From contig JALGYA010000008.1 of NCBI GenBank assembly GCA_029824475.1, positions 1-46,551 on the forward strand: DNA of 46,551 nt, in the 5' to 3' direction. Source of the stretch: Fimbriimonadia bacterium. Its GTDB lineage: Bacteria > Armatimonadota > Fimbriimonadia > Fimbriimonadales > Fimbriimonadaceae. The notes beneath the pieces were generated by a model, which saw nothing but the letters and a program-made list of their open reading frames with translations, had not been told where the DNA came from and made no database searches. This document shows positions 1-8,858 of this stretch, piece by piece. A program made the position numbers and the translations under genes. The first letter of the stretch is position 1; every line of letters begins with the position of its first letter.

Positions 1-566
1 TGATTGGCATCATTATGGGAGTGCTCGGAGTTTTCGCTCCCAAGTGGATCCGCATTCCGGTGCTGAGGCTTACGGACGCCATGTTCGCATTCCCCGATCT
101 CCTTCTGGCGATCCTGATCATCGGTGTCGCTGGGCTGGGGATGAAGCCTGTGATCATCGCTCTGGCCATCACTGCTTGGCCGGCGGTGGCGCGCCTTGTG
201 CGCACCCAGGTCGCGAGCCTCAAGGACCGCGAATTTGTGGTGGCCTCGCAGGCGCTCGGCGCAAAAACCGGCTACATGGTGGTGCGGCACATCCTCCCTC
301 ATTTGTGGGGAATCCTCTTGGCCGTTTCGATGGTCGATCTTGCAGCGGTGATCCTGGCTGAAAGCTCGTTGAGCTTCCTCGGCATCGGCGTTCAGGCCCC
401 CATGCCGAGCTGGGGCAGCATGATCAACAGCGCCCGTGAGCAGATGGTGAGCCATCCGATCATGATGCTCTGGCCTTGTCTGTTCCTCAGCGCTTCAATC
501 TTCGCACTCAACTTTGTGGGCGACGGCCTGCGAGAGCTGGCCGATCCAAAGTCAGACGTGAACTGA
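1..566 (+). CDS. ABC transporter permease, OppC/DppC type (C-terminal part)
   Basis: Inner-membrane permease subunit of a dipeptide/oligopeptide-type (or nickel-type) ABC importer. The reading frame enters at base 3 with no start in view, so the N-terminus lies outside the window. About 187 residues are visible, with several hydrophobic helices. The cytoplasmic EAA-type loop that docks on the ATPase is recognisable as ASQALGAK followed by VVRHILPHLWG, and the late stretch AESSLSFLGIGVQAPMPSWG is a hallmark of the OppC/DppC branch. The protein ends at a normal TGA, 2 bases from the stop of the convergent protease gene. Partner permease, binding protein and ATPases would be upstream. The family is clear; the substrate cannot be told. 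Confidence 0.9.
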   Translation, partial: IGIIMGVLGVFAPKWIRIPVLRLTDAMFAFPDLLLAILIIGVAGLGMKPVIIALAITAWPAVARLVRTQVASLKDREFVVASQALGAKTGYMVVRHILPHLWGILLAVSMVDLAAVILAESSLSFLGIGVQAPMPSWGSMINSAREQMVSHPIMMLWPCLFLSASIFALNFVGDGLRELADPKSDVN

Positions 567-568
567 AC

Positions 569-1816
569 CTAGCCGGTCCAGTTTTGAATCACTGAGATCG
601 CTGCGTCGAGCTGACTGTCTGATCCAGGCAGACCCATAATGGGTGAGTTTGAGATGTCCAACTCCATCTCTACATCGGGCTTCAAGCCGCCAGAAACATA
701 GCCACCGTCCTCATCGACAACCCTTGAGATGTCGAGCTGGTTGGGAAGAAGATACTTGGCGATTGTGATCTTGGCGCTGGAGCCTTCGACGAGTGGAATC
801 ACGTTCTGGACCGAGGCTTTGCCATAGCTGTGATCCCCGACAAGAACCGCGAGGCCGTGCTGCTGCAGGGCACCAGCGAAGATCTCTGAGGCGCTGGCAG
901 ATTCACCATTGATCAGGATGACTGTCGGGCCCTTCCAGTTGAGCGTCTTGCCGCGCTTGGCTCTCAGTTCAGCCTGCTTGCCCGATCGGTCCACGACGCT
1001 GACGATGAGGTCACCGTCGAGGAAGAGACTCAGCATCTCCTCCACGGTGTCAAGAAGACCGCCTGGGTTGCCTCGCAAGTCGATGATGAGTCCATCTGGA
1101 CCGGGCTTGATGGCTTCTCGGACAGAGTCTCTGAACTGCTGGGGAGTCGTCTCAGCGAATCCGGAGACGACTACGTAGCCGATATTGAGCTCTTCTAGCC
1201 CCAACGATTCTGCCGTCGGAATGATGACCCTTGCGCGGCGGATCGGAATGTTGATCGGCCGCTCTTCGCCCTGCCTCAAGACACGGAGCCGGACTAGCGT
1301 GCCTTCCTTGCCCAAGATGCCATCGACGATGTCTGTGACGCTCTTGCCGACACTTGGCTCGCCGTCCACAGCGATCACGACATCGCCGATTCTGAGGCCA
1401 GCCTTTTCAGCGGGGAATCCCTTGAAGACGACCGCTATCTGGGCCCCTAGTTCGTGCGGCCCGAGCCGCGCGCCGATGCCTGTGTAGTCGCCACGCGTAT
1501 CGATTGCGAAGCTCTCGGCTGTCACCGGCTCCAGGAACAGAGTGTGAGGATCGCCCAACGCGCCGAAGAGCCCCTGCATCGCCGCATACTTGAGTCGGTC
1601 AGGGTTCGCCTTGCGATAAGAACGGGCCTGGATGAGGCCGTAATGATCTCGGAATATTTCGGTCGGTGTTTTGCTGACCGACCCTCCGACCGCGAGGGAT
1701 TTGAAGGCTTTGTATGAAGGAGTCCGACCGTGAAGAACGTCCTTCAGGGCGAAGCCGGCACAGAAGGCCGCAAACACGAGGAGCAGGATGCCGCCGAAGC
1801 GGATGAACTGCTTCAC
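569..1816 (-). CDS. S41 family C-terminal processing peptidase (CtpA/Tsp-like)
   Basis: Serine peptidase anchored in or exported across the membrane, expected to act on the C-termini of envelope proteins. Residues about 5-24 form an N-terminal hydrophobic helix, a PDZ domain covers about 105-190, and the S41 catalytic domain runs from about 205 to 385. The family Ser-Lys pair is present: S308 in GESASASE and K333 in YGKAS, 25 residues apart as in E. coli Tsp. DLRGNPGG at about 246-253 is also typical. The start is GTG, overlapping the TGA of the upstream homologue in a GTGA, so the two are translationally coupled. It is the last gene of a three-gene operon with a HEAT-repeat protein and a degenerate S41 homologue. 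Length of 415 aa is normal for the family. Confidence 0.93.
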   Translation of the reverse strand: MKQFIRFGGILLLVFAAFCAGFALKDVLHGRTPSYKAFKSLAVGGSVSKTPTEIFRDHYGLIQARSYRKANPDRLKYAAMQGLFGALGDPHTLFLEPVTAESFAIDTRGDYTGIGARLGPHELGAQIAVVFKGFPAEKAGLRIGDVVIAVDGEPSVGKSVTDIVDGILGKEGTLVRLRVLRQGEERPINIPIRRARVIIPTAESLGLEELNIGYVVVSGFAETTPQQFRDSVREAIKPGPDGLIIDLRGNPGGLLDTVEEMLSLFLDGDLIVSVVDRSGKQAELRAKRGKTLNWKGPTVILINGESASASEIFAGALQQHGLAVLVGDHSYGKASVQNVIPLVEGSSAKITIAKYLLPNQLDISRVVDEDGGYVSGGLKPDVEMELDISNSPIMGLPGSDSQLDAAISVIQNWTG

Positions 1817-3114
1817 GATGCGTCCTCCTCATTGGCATACGGCCGGTAAAGGCCGGTGCCGAGCTGATATCCATCGCCAGTGACCAGCTTGACTGTCTCA
1901 ACCCATATCGGCTGCCCAGACATCTCCCTGCCTTGGAGTTGTGCGCCGGCATGTGCGCTGAGTGCTAGAGCAAGGATTTCGGAGACGCCGCTGGTGGTCT
2001 CGTCCACTAGCAGTGTGATATTCGGAGAGTCTTGGGTTCCGGTTTCAACAGTCAGAGTAGATCGGACTTTCCCTGCGGAATCGAGCAGAGCTCCTGCCTC
2101 CCCAGCCGGGAGAAGGACTTCGAGCACAGCGAGCAGTTCATCCGTGGACCCTGAAACCGGACCTCGCAAGTCCAAAACTAAGTCGTTGGATGTGTTGAGC
2201 TGCTTTCGAAGGGCATCGGCGGCGCCTTCAATGAGCGAGAGCCGGAGTGCATTGCCGATCGGTTCGAGCGGCTTGATCGCCTGCTTCGCGCGGACGAGAG
2301 TCTTGGTCACCTCCTCATCTTGGGCGGTGAGAATTCCGACGACGACCTCGCCCGATGTCCCTGTCGTGAGGACCTCATCGACACGCTCGGGCGTCATTCG
2401 TTTATCGGCCTTGTCTGCGAGTTCCTGACGGATTTTGGTCAGCTCAGACTCGTCAATCTCTCCGTTCAGGACCCGCTGATTGATGGCGCGGATGCGCCGG
2501 ACTTCCATCGGCGTAATCACGAAGAAATCGCCAACCTGAACGATCCTATCTCCTGGCTGGATGCCCTGTGCGGCGGCGCTGCTGCCGGGGATGACGGATG
2601 AGACGACGACTTCCGGGATCAGGAGCGCTGTGTCCATCGGCTCGTTGGCGGTTTCTCTAGCACTGGGATCGCTGAATGACTGAAGTTTGGCAAGCGCCTC
2701 CGGGTCGAAGCGGAGATAGATCTCCAGACCCACGCCTTCAAACTGCCCCGACTGGCGCTTGTGGAGGGCTTGGAACTGCTCTTTGTTGAAAAAGTTGGAA
2801 TGCGGATCCGCGAGGCTTAGGATCATGCCTCTGACGGCGCCGGATGAGAAGACCAGGCTGTCAGGAACGGGATTGACGTAGTTAGCGTCGATCAGCTGCG
2901 TGAGTTTGTAGAACAGCTCGCTGGGAGGAATCGTGGCTTCGGTCGAGTTCGAGGCCACGAAGCCTGTCATTGAGGCGACTGGCCGATTGCTCAGCTCAAT
3001 GCCTGGGCCAACCTCAAGCCGTTGCCGCGTGAGGATTCCTGCGCCCACAGCCCCGGCCATACCGAGAATGACCGCCGCACTTGTGAGGCTCCTTGCTCCG
3101 TCCTTCATCTCCAC
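1813..3114 (-). CDS. Degenerate S41 protease homologue (predicted pseudoprotease)
   Basis: Homologue of the following S41 peptidase with the same order of parts: an N-terminal hydrophobic helix (about 10-28), the helical segment ending LADPHSNFF, a PDZ-like domain (about 160-275 with an insertion near 205-245) and an S41-like C-terminal domain. The catalytic positions are lost. The segment matching GESASASE reads ETTSGVSE, putting G376 where Ser should be, and the Lys position is Q401. The spacing of 25 residues matches the active neighbour exactly, so the alignment is firm. DLRGNPGG has become DLRGPVSG. The reading frame is intact, which argues for a retained non-catalytic role, perhaps substrate binding or regulation of the active partner (inference). 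Start is GTG at 3114 or ATG at 3108; the upstream HEAT gene ends 6 bases away. Confidence 0.85.
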   Translation of the reverse strand: MEMKDGARSLTSAAVILGMAGAVGAGILTRQRLEVGPGIELSNRPVASMTGFVASNSTEATIPPSELFYKLTQLIDANYVNPVPDSLVFSSGAVRGMILSLADPHSNFFNKEQFQALHKRQSGQFEGVGLEIYLRFDPEALAKLQSFSDPSARETANEPMDTALLIPEVVVSSVIPGSSAAAQGIQPGDRIVQVGDFFVITPMEVRRIRAINQRVLNGEIDESELTKIRQELADKADKRMTPERVDEVLTTGTSGEVVVGILTAQDEEVTKTLVRAKQAIKPLEPIGNALRLSLIEGAADALRKQLNTSNDLVLDLRGPVSGSTDELLAVLEVLLPAGEAGALLDSAGKVRSTLTVETGTQDSPNITLLVDETTSGVSEILALALSAHAGAQLQGREMSGQPIWVETVKLVTGDGYQLGTGLYRPYANEEDAS

Positions 3115-3120
3115 TACTCT

Positions 3121-5151
3121 CTACCGATTCGACCTGCTCGTCGTTCCGCCATCAAGACCACCGGCGGCCGCTTTTACTTTCGCATCGGTGCTCGCCTGGA
3201 GCCTTGTGCGTACATCTGCAGGCAGGTCAACTTTGCCCTTCTTCGCGAGTTCGATCAGGGCGAGTTGGACGGATGTACTGGGGTCGGTGAACGTGTTCTG
3301 GATTTCGCCTGCCTGGGTCTTGTCCGGTTGTGCGGCGAAGGCGTTGAGCGCGGCCACCCTGACTCGCTCATCCTGGTCGATGACGGCCCTCTGGAGAGCG
3401 GGTCTGTAGTGGGTTTTTCCACGTTTGGCCATCTCTGTCAGCACCTGGATTCGGACGCTGACTGATTCGTCGCGGACGCTGCGCATCGCGTCACTGCGCA
3501 CGACTGTGTCCTCTGAGTCGAGCAGGCGGCTGTAGCTGGCAGCGCGTGTCCGCTGGCTCGGGTCATTGACAGCGATCCAGAGGAGCTTTCGTTCCGCGTA
3601 AGGGTTGAGTTTTGTCGCCGCCACTTTGGCGAATCTGACTCTTGGATCAGGGTCTGGGAGAGCGAATAGGAAGAGTGGGCTCTGGTCAGCGCTGGAGGCT
3701 GCGATCGCCTGGGCGGCGGCTCGGCGGAGCCGCCAGCTGGGACGGGCCAGAAGCGGGCCAAGCCTTGCAGGTGGGAGCAGATCTGGTTTTCCGGTTCTCA
3801 AAGCGTCGCAGGCGAATCGGCGCGAGTGGTCTAGGCCGCTTGTGGTGACAACATTCGCAATCGCCTGCCAGGACGCTTCAGTGTCTTGGTGCTTGAGGGC
3901 TTCGATGGCGAGCCAGGCCTCAGCGGCGCTCGCGTTGCCGAGCATCGGCAGGAGGGCGGGAACTGCATCGGCGTGTGTTGCACGGGTGAGGAGGGAAGCG
4001 GCCGCGAGGCGATCCTCGCGCTGCTCGCTGGCGAGAAGAGTTGAAACTGTCACCCAATCAGCGCCTGAGAGAACTCCGGATAGCCCAGCAAGGCTCGCTC
4101 TGGCCGGGGCGGTGGCAAGGGGTGTGGCCTGTCCATTAGCCTGTGCGACAAGGGGGGAGATGTCCAGGCTGAGGGGTCCGTGCCCTTTCACGTCGAAGTA
4201 ATAACCATTCGGATTGGTGCTGAGCCAAATCTGGTGAATCGGCTCCGCCGTGAGACTCCGAAGATCGACGAGGGCTGACTGCCATTCGCCGTCGACTGGC
4301 AGGTTTAGATCAATGGACTTAGCTGAAGGCGTTTCCAGCTCGCTCGGATGAGGAACGCTGCCATTGAACGAAATGTAGCCCATCAAGAGCCCTTTCTCGT
4401 TGAAGAGCCGCATTCCAACTGCGTGCTGGGTCTCCAGTCGAGCCCTTATCCGCAGCATCGGTGTCTTGCTTGGATCGATCGCCTGATCGCCGTTCTTTGA
4501 ATCGAGCAGCGGAGAATATGTGATCGATGCATCTGAGCTGGACGTGATTCGGAAGAAGTCTCCTGCCGGCCCGCCTGCCATCTGCTCCTTCGACAAGAGC
4601 TTTACGCCCGGAGACTTGAGAAAGCTGAATAAGTGTGCGGCCAAGCTGCCTGCACTCTGACGATCTAAGCTGAAGAAGCCGTTAACTTGAATCCGCATTC
4701 CATCGACGACCGAGTCACTGCTGAGATTCGTTCTCAGGGGATGGATGACGTAGAGCTCGTCATAGGGTCCCAGGGGCGCACCCTGGTCGATCTCGAATGG
4801 ATCGGAGTTGACTTTTGGCAGGGTGTCCAGCTCCACTAAGTCCCTGATGAGCTGCTCATTTAGGCCGTCGGTGGTCGTGACAATCGGCTCGTAATCTGCA
4901 ACGACATCGACTTTGACATTCGCCCCATCACCCAAGGCAGCCTGTCGCCGCTCACGCATGATCTCAGCCGCTTCACGGATGAGATCCATGTCGTCTTCGA
5001 GAATAAAGCCACGACGCAGAAACACGCTGTCAGGCGAGTCGGCTTGGATAATCTGCCCTGTCGTATAGACGACCACTTTGATCGCCAGATCTTTGGTTTG
5101 AGGCGGCGTCGTTGCCAGCCCCAGCACAAACGCAAGGCCTGCGGAAATCAT
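3121..5151 (-). CDS. Exported HEAT-repeat protein of unknown function
   Basis: A 676-residue protein with a short hydrophobic N-terminus (about 2-14) that looks like a signal peptide. Residues about 20-340 form an unrecognised region with many beta-type stretches. The C-terminal half, about 370-660, is a run of HEAT/armadillo-like helical repeats, with recurring patterns such as LLTRATHADAVPALLPML, AAAQAIAASS and RVRVAALNAFAAQPD. Such repeats normally make a curved binding scaffold. It is the first gene of an operon with a pseudoprotease and an active S41 protease, so a scaffold or substrate-presenting role for the proteases is possible but unproven. No enzyme motif was seen. Confidence 0.75.
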   Translation of the reverse strand: MISAGLAFVLGLATTPPQTKDLAIKVVVYTTGQIIQADSPDSVFLRRGFILEDDMDLIREAAEIMRERRQAALGDGANVKVDVVADYEPIVTTTDGLNEQLIRDLVELDTLPKVNSDPFEIDQGAPLGPYDELYVIHPLRTNLSSDSVVDGMRIQVNGFFSLDRQSAGSLAAHLFSFLKSPGVKLLSKEQMAGGPAGDFFRITSSSDASITYSPLLDSKNGDQAIDPSKTPMLRIRARLETQHAVGMRLFNEKGLLMGYISFNGSVPHPSELETPSAKSIDLNLPVDGEWQSALVDLRSLTAEPIHQIWLSTNPNGYYFDVKGHGPLSLDISPLVAQANGQATPLATAPARASLAGLSGVLSGADWVTVSTLLASEQREDRLAAASLLTRATHADAVPALLPMLGNASAAEAWLAIEALKHQDTEASWQAIANVVTTSGLDHSRRFACDALRTGKPDLLPPARLGPLLARPSWRLRRAAAQAIAASSADQSPLFLFALPDPDPRVRFAKVAATKLNPYAERKLLWIAVNDPSQRTRAASYSRLLDSEDTVVRSDAMRSVRDESVSVRIQVLTEMAKRGKTHYRPALQRAVIDQDERVRVAALNAFAAQPDKTQAGEIQNTFTDPSTSVQLALIELAKKGKVDLPADVRTRLQASTDAKVKAAAGGLDGGTTSRSNR

Positions 5152-5192
5152 GGGCCTATTCTAGTCGATTATCGGGCCGCTGATATCCCCAT

Positions 5193-6716
5193 TCAGCGCT
5201 TCAGCAGGGCTGCCTCAGCATTGACTCGATCCACCCAGGCCAGCAGCGCCTTGGACATGCTGGCCGCACGATCGGGCTGGTCCTCGCTCAGGTCGGTCGT
5301 TTCGCCTGGATCTTCCTCAAGATCATACAGCTCCCATTCGTCGCCACCCACGCCATACAGCTTGAAGCGGCCCTCATGCCAGGCGTACTGGCGAGTGGTG
5401 GGGTCCGCGTCGTACTTGACTCCGCGCTGCGGGGAGACGAAGCCGATCGGCGAAAGCCGTACAGCCCGGTCTCCTGTGAGAATCGGAAGAACGCTGACGC
5501 CGTCGAGCTCTTTTTGACCCTCTGGCTGTCGCACTCCGGCAGCTTCTAATAGAGTCGGATAAAAGTCGCTTGTCGTCATCGGCTGGTCGATGATCCGGCC
5601 GCCCTCAAAGCCTTCCGGCCAGCTCACGATAGCCGGAACACGGACACCGCCCTCCAGCAGCTCAGCCTTCTTTCCTCGGAAGGGGCCGGCGGAGTTGAAG
5701 TCATGGATGTAGCTTGGACCGTTGTCTGAGCAGAACCAGAGGATCGTGTTGTCCGTGATTCCGATCCGCTCCAAGTGGGCCCGCAGCCTGCCAATCTGGC
5801 GGTCCATGGCTGTGAGAGTGCCGTACCAGTGCTGCTCCTCCATGGAGAGGTCTGAATAGAGGGCACGGTCCTCATCTCCTGCGACCAGCGGCGTGTGGAC
5901 CGCATGGAACCAGATCTGCGCGTAGAAAGGGCCGCCGACCGCAAACTCGCCATCGATCCACTTGAGTGCACGATCCATGATGATCTCTGAGTCATCGCCT
6001 TCCAGCCACTCGTCGACCATCTGGCCGTCTTCGGTCCAGTAGTGGTCGCGCCAGCGGAAGCCGCCTTCGCGCTGCCCCAGTGCCGTCGGCTCTGTCTGCA
6101 GGTGCCGATAGTCGTCAGTCCCGTAATCTCCGCCCAAGTAGTAGTAGGGGTTGTAGGTGGGCATCATCGACTCGGTTGCGAAGGAGGCATCGAAGCCGTT
6201 GAGCCAAGGCGGGGAGTAGGCTTCTGGCCGGGCCAGGTCACCCTCGAAATAGCTCTGGTTGACAGTTCGTGAGAGTTCGCCAACATGCCACTTGCCGAAG
6301 TGTCCTGTGGCGTAGCCAGCATCCTTCAGGACCTCTGTAATCGTCTGCTCATCTCGGGAGACGAATCCGTCACCCGCCCACGGCACACCTACTCGGAAGG
6401 GGTGACGACCCGTCAGGCAGCTTGCTCGGGTGGGAGAGCAGACCGGCGCGGCCGCATAGAATCTGTCCAGTCGAACTCCTTCTGAGGAGAAGGCATCAAG
6501 GAAGGGCGTTTGTGCAATAGGATTTCCGTTGTAGCCGACATCTCCCCAGCCCTGATCGTCCGCCATCACCATGATGATGTTGGGGCGAGTTTCCTTTGCC
6601 ACGGTGGGATCAGCGCTTGTGTTGCTCGACTCTTCGCTGCTGCACCCGACAGCGACAATCGAAAAAGCGAGTGGCAGTGCCGCTGCCCAGGGCGTCTGTC
6701 TCTTGTCAATGTTCAA
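5193..6716 (-). CDS. Sulfatase (arylsulfatase A-like), lipoprotein
   Basis: Type I formylglycine sulfatase that would hydrolyse sulfate esters, probably on sulfated polysaccharide or another organic sulfate. The N-terminus has a lipobox (VAVGC, lipid-modified C25), so it is expected to be membrane-anchored outside the cytoplasm. The metal site begins with MADDQGWGD (D53, D54). The modification motif is C93-S-P-T-R-A-S followed by LTGRHP, where C93 would be converted to formylglycine. SDNGP at mid-length and a C-terminal LYDLEEDPGETTDL complete the family pattern; 507 aa is usual. The start is TTG, supported by a GGAG Shine-Dalgarno 7 bases upstream; no ATG precedes the signal. The substrate and the modifying enzyme are not in view. 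Confidence 0.93.
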   Translation of the reverse strand: MNIDKRQTPWAAALPLAFSIVAVGCSSEESSNTSADPTVAKETRPNIIMVMADDQGWGDVGYNGNPIAQTPFLDAFSSEGVRLDRFYAAAPVCSPTRASCLTGRHPFRVGVPWAGDGFVSRDEQTITEVLKDAGYATGHFGKWHVGELSRTVNQSYFEGDLARPEAYSPPWLNGFDASFATESMMPTYNPYYYLGGDYGTDDYRHLQTEPTALGQREGGFRWRDHYWTEDGQMVDEWLEGDDSEIIMDRALKWIDGEFAVGGPFYAQIWFHAVHTPLVAGDEDRALYSDLSMEEQHWYGTLTAMDRQIGRLRAHLERIGITDNTILWFCSDNGPSYIHDFNSAGPFRGKKAELLEGGVRVPAIVSWPEGFEGGRIIDQPMTTSDFYPTLLEAAGVRQPEGQKELDGVSVLPILTGDRAVRLSPIGFVSPQRGVKYDADPTTRQYAWHEGRFKLYGVGGDEWELYDLEEDPGETTDLSEDQPDRAASMSKALLAWVDRVNAEAALLKR

Positions 6717-6799
6717 CTGAATGCTCCGTGCGTGAGAGATGTGCTTGCTTGGATTGTGTCACGAACGGCGCGTTCATTCCACAACTCCTGCAGACATAA

Positions 6800-6836
6800 A
6801 AAGGGACACGCTTGGCGATGCCAAGCGTGTCCCTTT
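6800..6836 (-). terminator. Intrinsic terminator of the SBP-mtnP unit
   Basis: A perfect 17-bp inverted repeat (arms 6800-6816 and 6820-6836) with a GAT loop. Read on the minus strand it is followed by five T (complement of 6798-6802). It sits 14 bases after the stop of mtnP and separates that unit from the sulfatase gene. Confidence 0.9.
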
Positions 6837-6850
6837 GATCAGTTCGGCTG

Positions 6851-7687
6851 CTAGTCGAAGATTCGGATGTCGAACTCAGACGTTGCGTGCCCATCACCAC
6901 GTGTGAGCCCGAGCGACTCGCGGCTGCCGATTCCCGACATGTCTTCCGGAATCTGCTTGATGATGTCGACGACGACCTTGCGGGCGTTGTCGGCGTTCTT
7001 CTGGAAGACCTCAAGCACGCTATGAGCTGTGACCGCATCCGTATTGCCGGCCACTCCACTGTCGTAATCCGTGACGAGCGAGATGTTGACCACGCCCATG
7101 CCGAGCTCGTGGCAGAGGTAAGCCTCGGGGTACTGGGTCATGTTGATGATCTCCCAGCCCATGCTGCTGAACCACGCCGACTCCGCTTTGGTGGAGAATC
7201 GCGGCCCGTTGCAGACCACCACTGTCCCGGACTTGTGCAGCGCGATTCCGTGACTCTCAATCACATTGGCTGCGATCGACCGCAGTGTGTCGTCGTACAT
7301 GTCCGCGGGGGAGAAGTGAGCTGTGATCGGTCCATCATAAAACGTGTCTGCGCGGCCTTTGGTGCGGTCGATAAACTGGTCAGCCAGTACGAAAGAACCC
7401 GGTGCGATGTGGCTCTGAAGCGAGCCGACGGCGCAGGGGCTGATCACAGCCTTGACTCCCAGCTTGTGAAAAGCCCAAACGTTGGCTCTGTAGTTAACCT
7501 TGTGTGGCGGGATCGTGTGGCCGCGCCCGTGGCGGGGAAGGAAGACGACGCGTCGGCCTTCGACTTCGGCGAGCATCACGGCGTCGCTGGGAGGGCCGTA
7601 GGGTGTGTCGACCTTGACTTCTTCGACGTTCTCGAGAAGGCTATAGAGTCCTGAGCCGCCAAATACGCCAATTTCAGCTGTTGCCAC
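6851..7687 (-). CDS. mtnP: S-methyl-5'-thioadenosine phosphorylase
   Basis: Cytosolic purine-nucleoside-phosphorylase-type enzyme that splits methylthioadenosine with phosphate into adenine and methylthioribose-1-phosphate, the entry to methionine salvage. Visible signatures are IGVFGGSGLY at the N-terminus, LPRHGRGH with IPPHKVNYRAN (phosphate and subunit contacts), NGPRFSTKAES, and NMTQYPEAYLCHELG. The length of 278 aa is normal. Start is GTG, sharing one base with the TAG of the upstream binding-protein gene, so it is translationally coupled to it. A strong terminator follows. The substrate choice of MTA over inosine or adenosine rests on motif similarity. Confidence 0.92.
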   Translation of the reverse strand: MATAEIGVFGGSGLYSLLENVEEVKVDTPYGPPSDAVMLAEVEGRRVVFLPRHGRGHTIPPHKVNYRANVWAFHKLGVKAVISPCAVGSLQSHIAPGSFVLADQFIDRTKGRADTFYDGPITAHFSPADMYDDTLRSIAANVIESHGIALHKSGTVVVCNGPRFSTKAESAWFSSMGWEIINMTQYPEAYLCHELGMGVVNISLVTDYDSGVAGNTDAVTAHSVLEVFQKNADNARKVVVDIIKQIPEDMSGIGSRESLGLTRGDGHATSEFDIRIFD

Positions 7688-8565
7688 TAGGCCTGCCCCT
7701 CGGCAATCGCAGCTGCGTTGGCGAGCCCGGAAGATAGGCCGTCCATGAGCGTGTGAATTCTGCTGGCTGTCCTCAGCAGGACATCGGCTTCGACATCAAA
7801 AACGAGCCGGTTCTTGACAGCGCTGACTCCTGCAAATCGTGGGTCTTCAAGAATACGGGCGCCCTGGCCATCGCTGAAGATGATCTGTGGATCTTGCACG
7901 AGGAGATTCTCGGCTTGGATCGTGGCGAAGCGGTCCGATTCGGGTCCACGGAGGTCGCCTCCGATCTCGGCCATAAGGCCGGCGAGGAACGACTCTGTGC
8001 CTGCAGCCATGTATTCACTGCCTGGACTGCCGATCATGATCGAGACACGGGGCGGAGTCTTTCCGGCCATCATGCCTCGAGCCTTTTCCCTGGCTGCGTA
8101 AATCTCATCGGCGAATGCTGATGCTCTCAATTCACCGCTGGTCTTTGCGCCGAGCCGGTAGGCGTAGTCCACGACACCATCGACGTCATAAGCCTCCATG
8201 GCGAGCAGCTCAAAGCCCTGATCACGCAGCGGCTTGATCTGGTCCTCGGAGTAGAGCAGCGCGTCGTAGACGATCAGGCTCGGTTTGAGCTCGGTAATCT
8301 GCTCGTAGTCGATGACCGTGTTTTTGACGACGATTGGCCGCTTGTCAATCCACGCAGAAGGGTAGTTGCAGGCATCCGACCAGCCGAGGAAGCTCTTGTA
8401 GGCGCCTACTTTTCCGTAGATTTCTGATGTGCCCGGTGAAAGGCTGAGTACGCTGACCACCGTCGTATTCGGCGTACTGGTCGATTCGTTGACTTCTGGA
8501 TCTGTCGAACATCCAGCTGCCAGCAAGCTCACTGCTGCGGCCAGAGCGGCCCAAGGTCTGATCAT
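7687..8565 (-). CDS. BtuF-like periplasmic binding lipoprotein
   Basis: Substrate-binding protein of the cobalamin/iron-siderophore class (periplasmic binding protein 2 fold). The N-terminus is a lipoprotein signal ending LLAAGC (C19). The mature part begins VVSVLSLSPGTSEI and contains GWSDACNYPSAW and an ITELKPSLIVYDALLYSEDQ stretch, all typical of BtuF-type proteins. The length of 292 aa fits. No permease or ATPase gene is adjacent; instead it is coupled to mtnP, hinting at a link with methionine metabolism such as cobalamin supply (inference). Cobalamin and ferric siderophores cannot be told apart from sequence alone. Confidence 0.85.
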   Translation of the reverse strand: MIRPWAALAAAVSLLAAGCSTDPEVNESTSTPNTTVVSVLSLSPGTSEIYGKVGAYKSFLGWSDACNYPSAWIDKRPIVVKNTVIDYEQITELKPSLIVYDALLYSEDQIKPLRDQGFELLAMEAYDVDGVVDYAYRLGAKTSGELRASAFADEIYAAREKARGMMAGKTPPRVSIMIGSPGSEYMAAGTESFLAGLMAEIGGDLRGPESDRFATIQAENLLVQDPQIIFSDGQGARILEDPRFAGVSAVKNRLVFDVEADVLLRTASRIHTLMDGLSSGLANAAAIAEGQA

Positions 8566-8654
8566 CCTAGTGATTCTGACGCATTTTAGGGGGTGAATCT
8601 ATCCCAGGACCCGTTGAAGGCCCAGTGGCTGGGGTACCTTTGTTCAGCCAACGC

Positions 8655-8730
8655 AGGGGTATAGCTCAGTTGGTAGAGCGACGGTCTCCAAAACCGTAGG
8701 TCGCGGGTTCAAATCCTGTTGCCCCTGCCA
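8655..8730 (+). tRNA. tRNA-Trp (CCA anticodon)
   Basis: A complete cloverleaf of 76 bases. The acceptor stem AGGGGTA pairs with TGCCCCT (one G-T wobble). The D arm begins GCTC, the anticodon stem ACGGT/ACCGT closes the loop CTCCAAA giving anticodon CCA, and the T loop is TTCAAAT. The 3' CCA is encoded at 8728-8730. It is followed by an intrinsic terminator. Confidence 0.97.
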
Positions 8731-8740
8731 TTTCAATTTC

Positions 8741-8774
8741 AACGGTCCTCCAGATGTTCTGGAGGACCGTTTTT
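8741..8774 (+). terminator. Intrinsic terminator after tRNA-Trp
   Basis: A perfect 14-bp stem (8741-8754 with 8758-8771) around a TGT loop, followed by a T run (8770-8774). It closes the tRNA-Trp transcript 10 bases after the CCA end. Confidence 0.92.
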
Positions 8775-8858
8775 GGTTTCTGTGCTCTTCTCATGAATGA
8801 GAATTGGCCCGTTTGCCGTATGATGAAGCGAGGGCCACGCCCTGCCACAAGGTGAACC

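Noticed and set aside
8614-8640. TTGAAG and TACCTT as a promoter for tRNA-Trp
   Set aside because: Spacer of 15 bases and only three matches in the -10; too weak to list.
8655-8730. tRNA-Trp as an attachment site for an integrated element
   Set aside because: No integrase and no second copy of the tRNA 3' end were noticed downstream.
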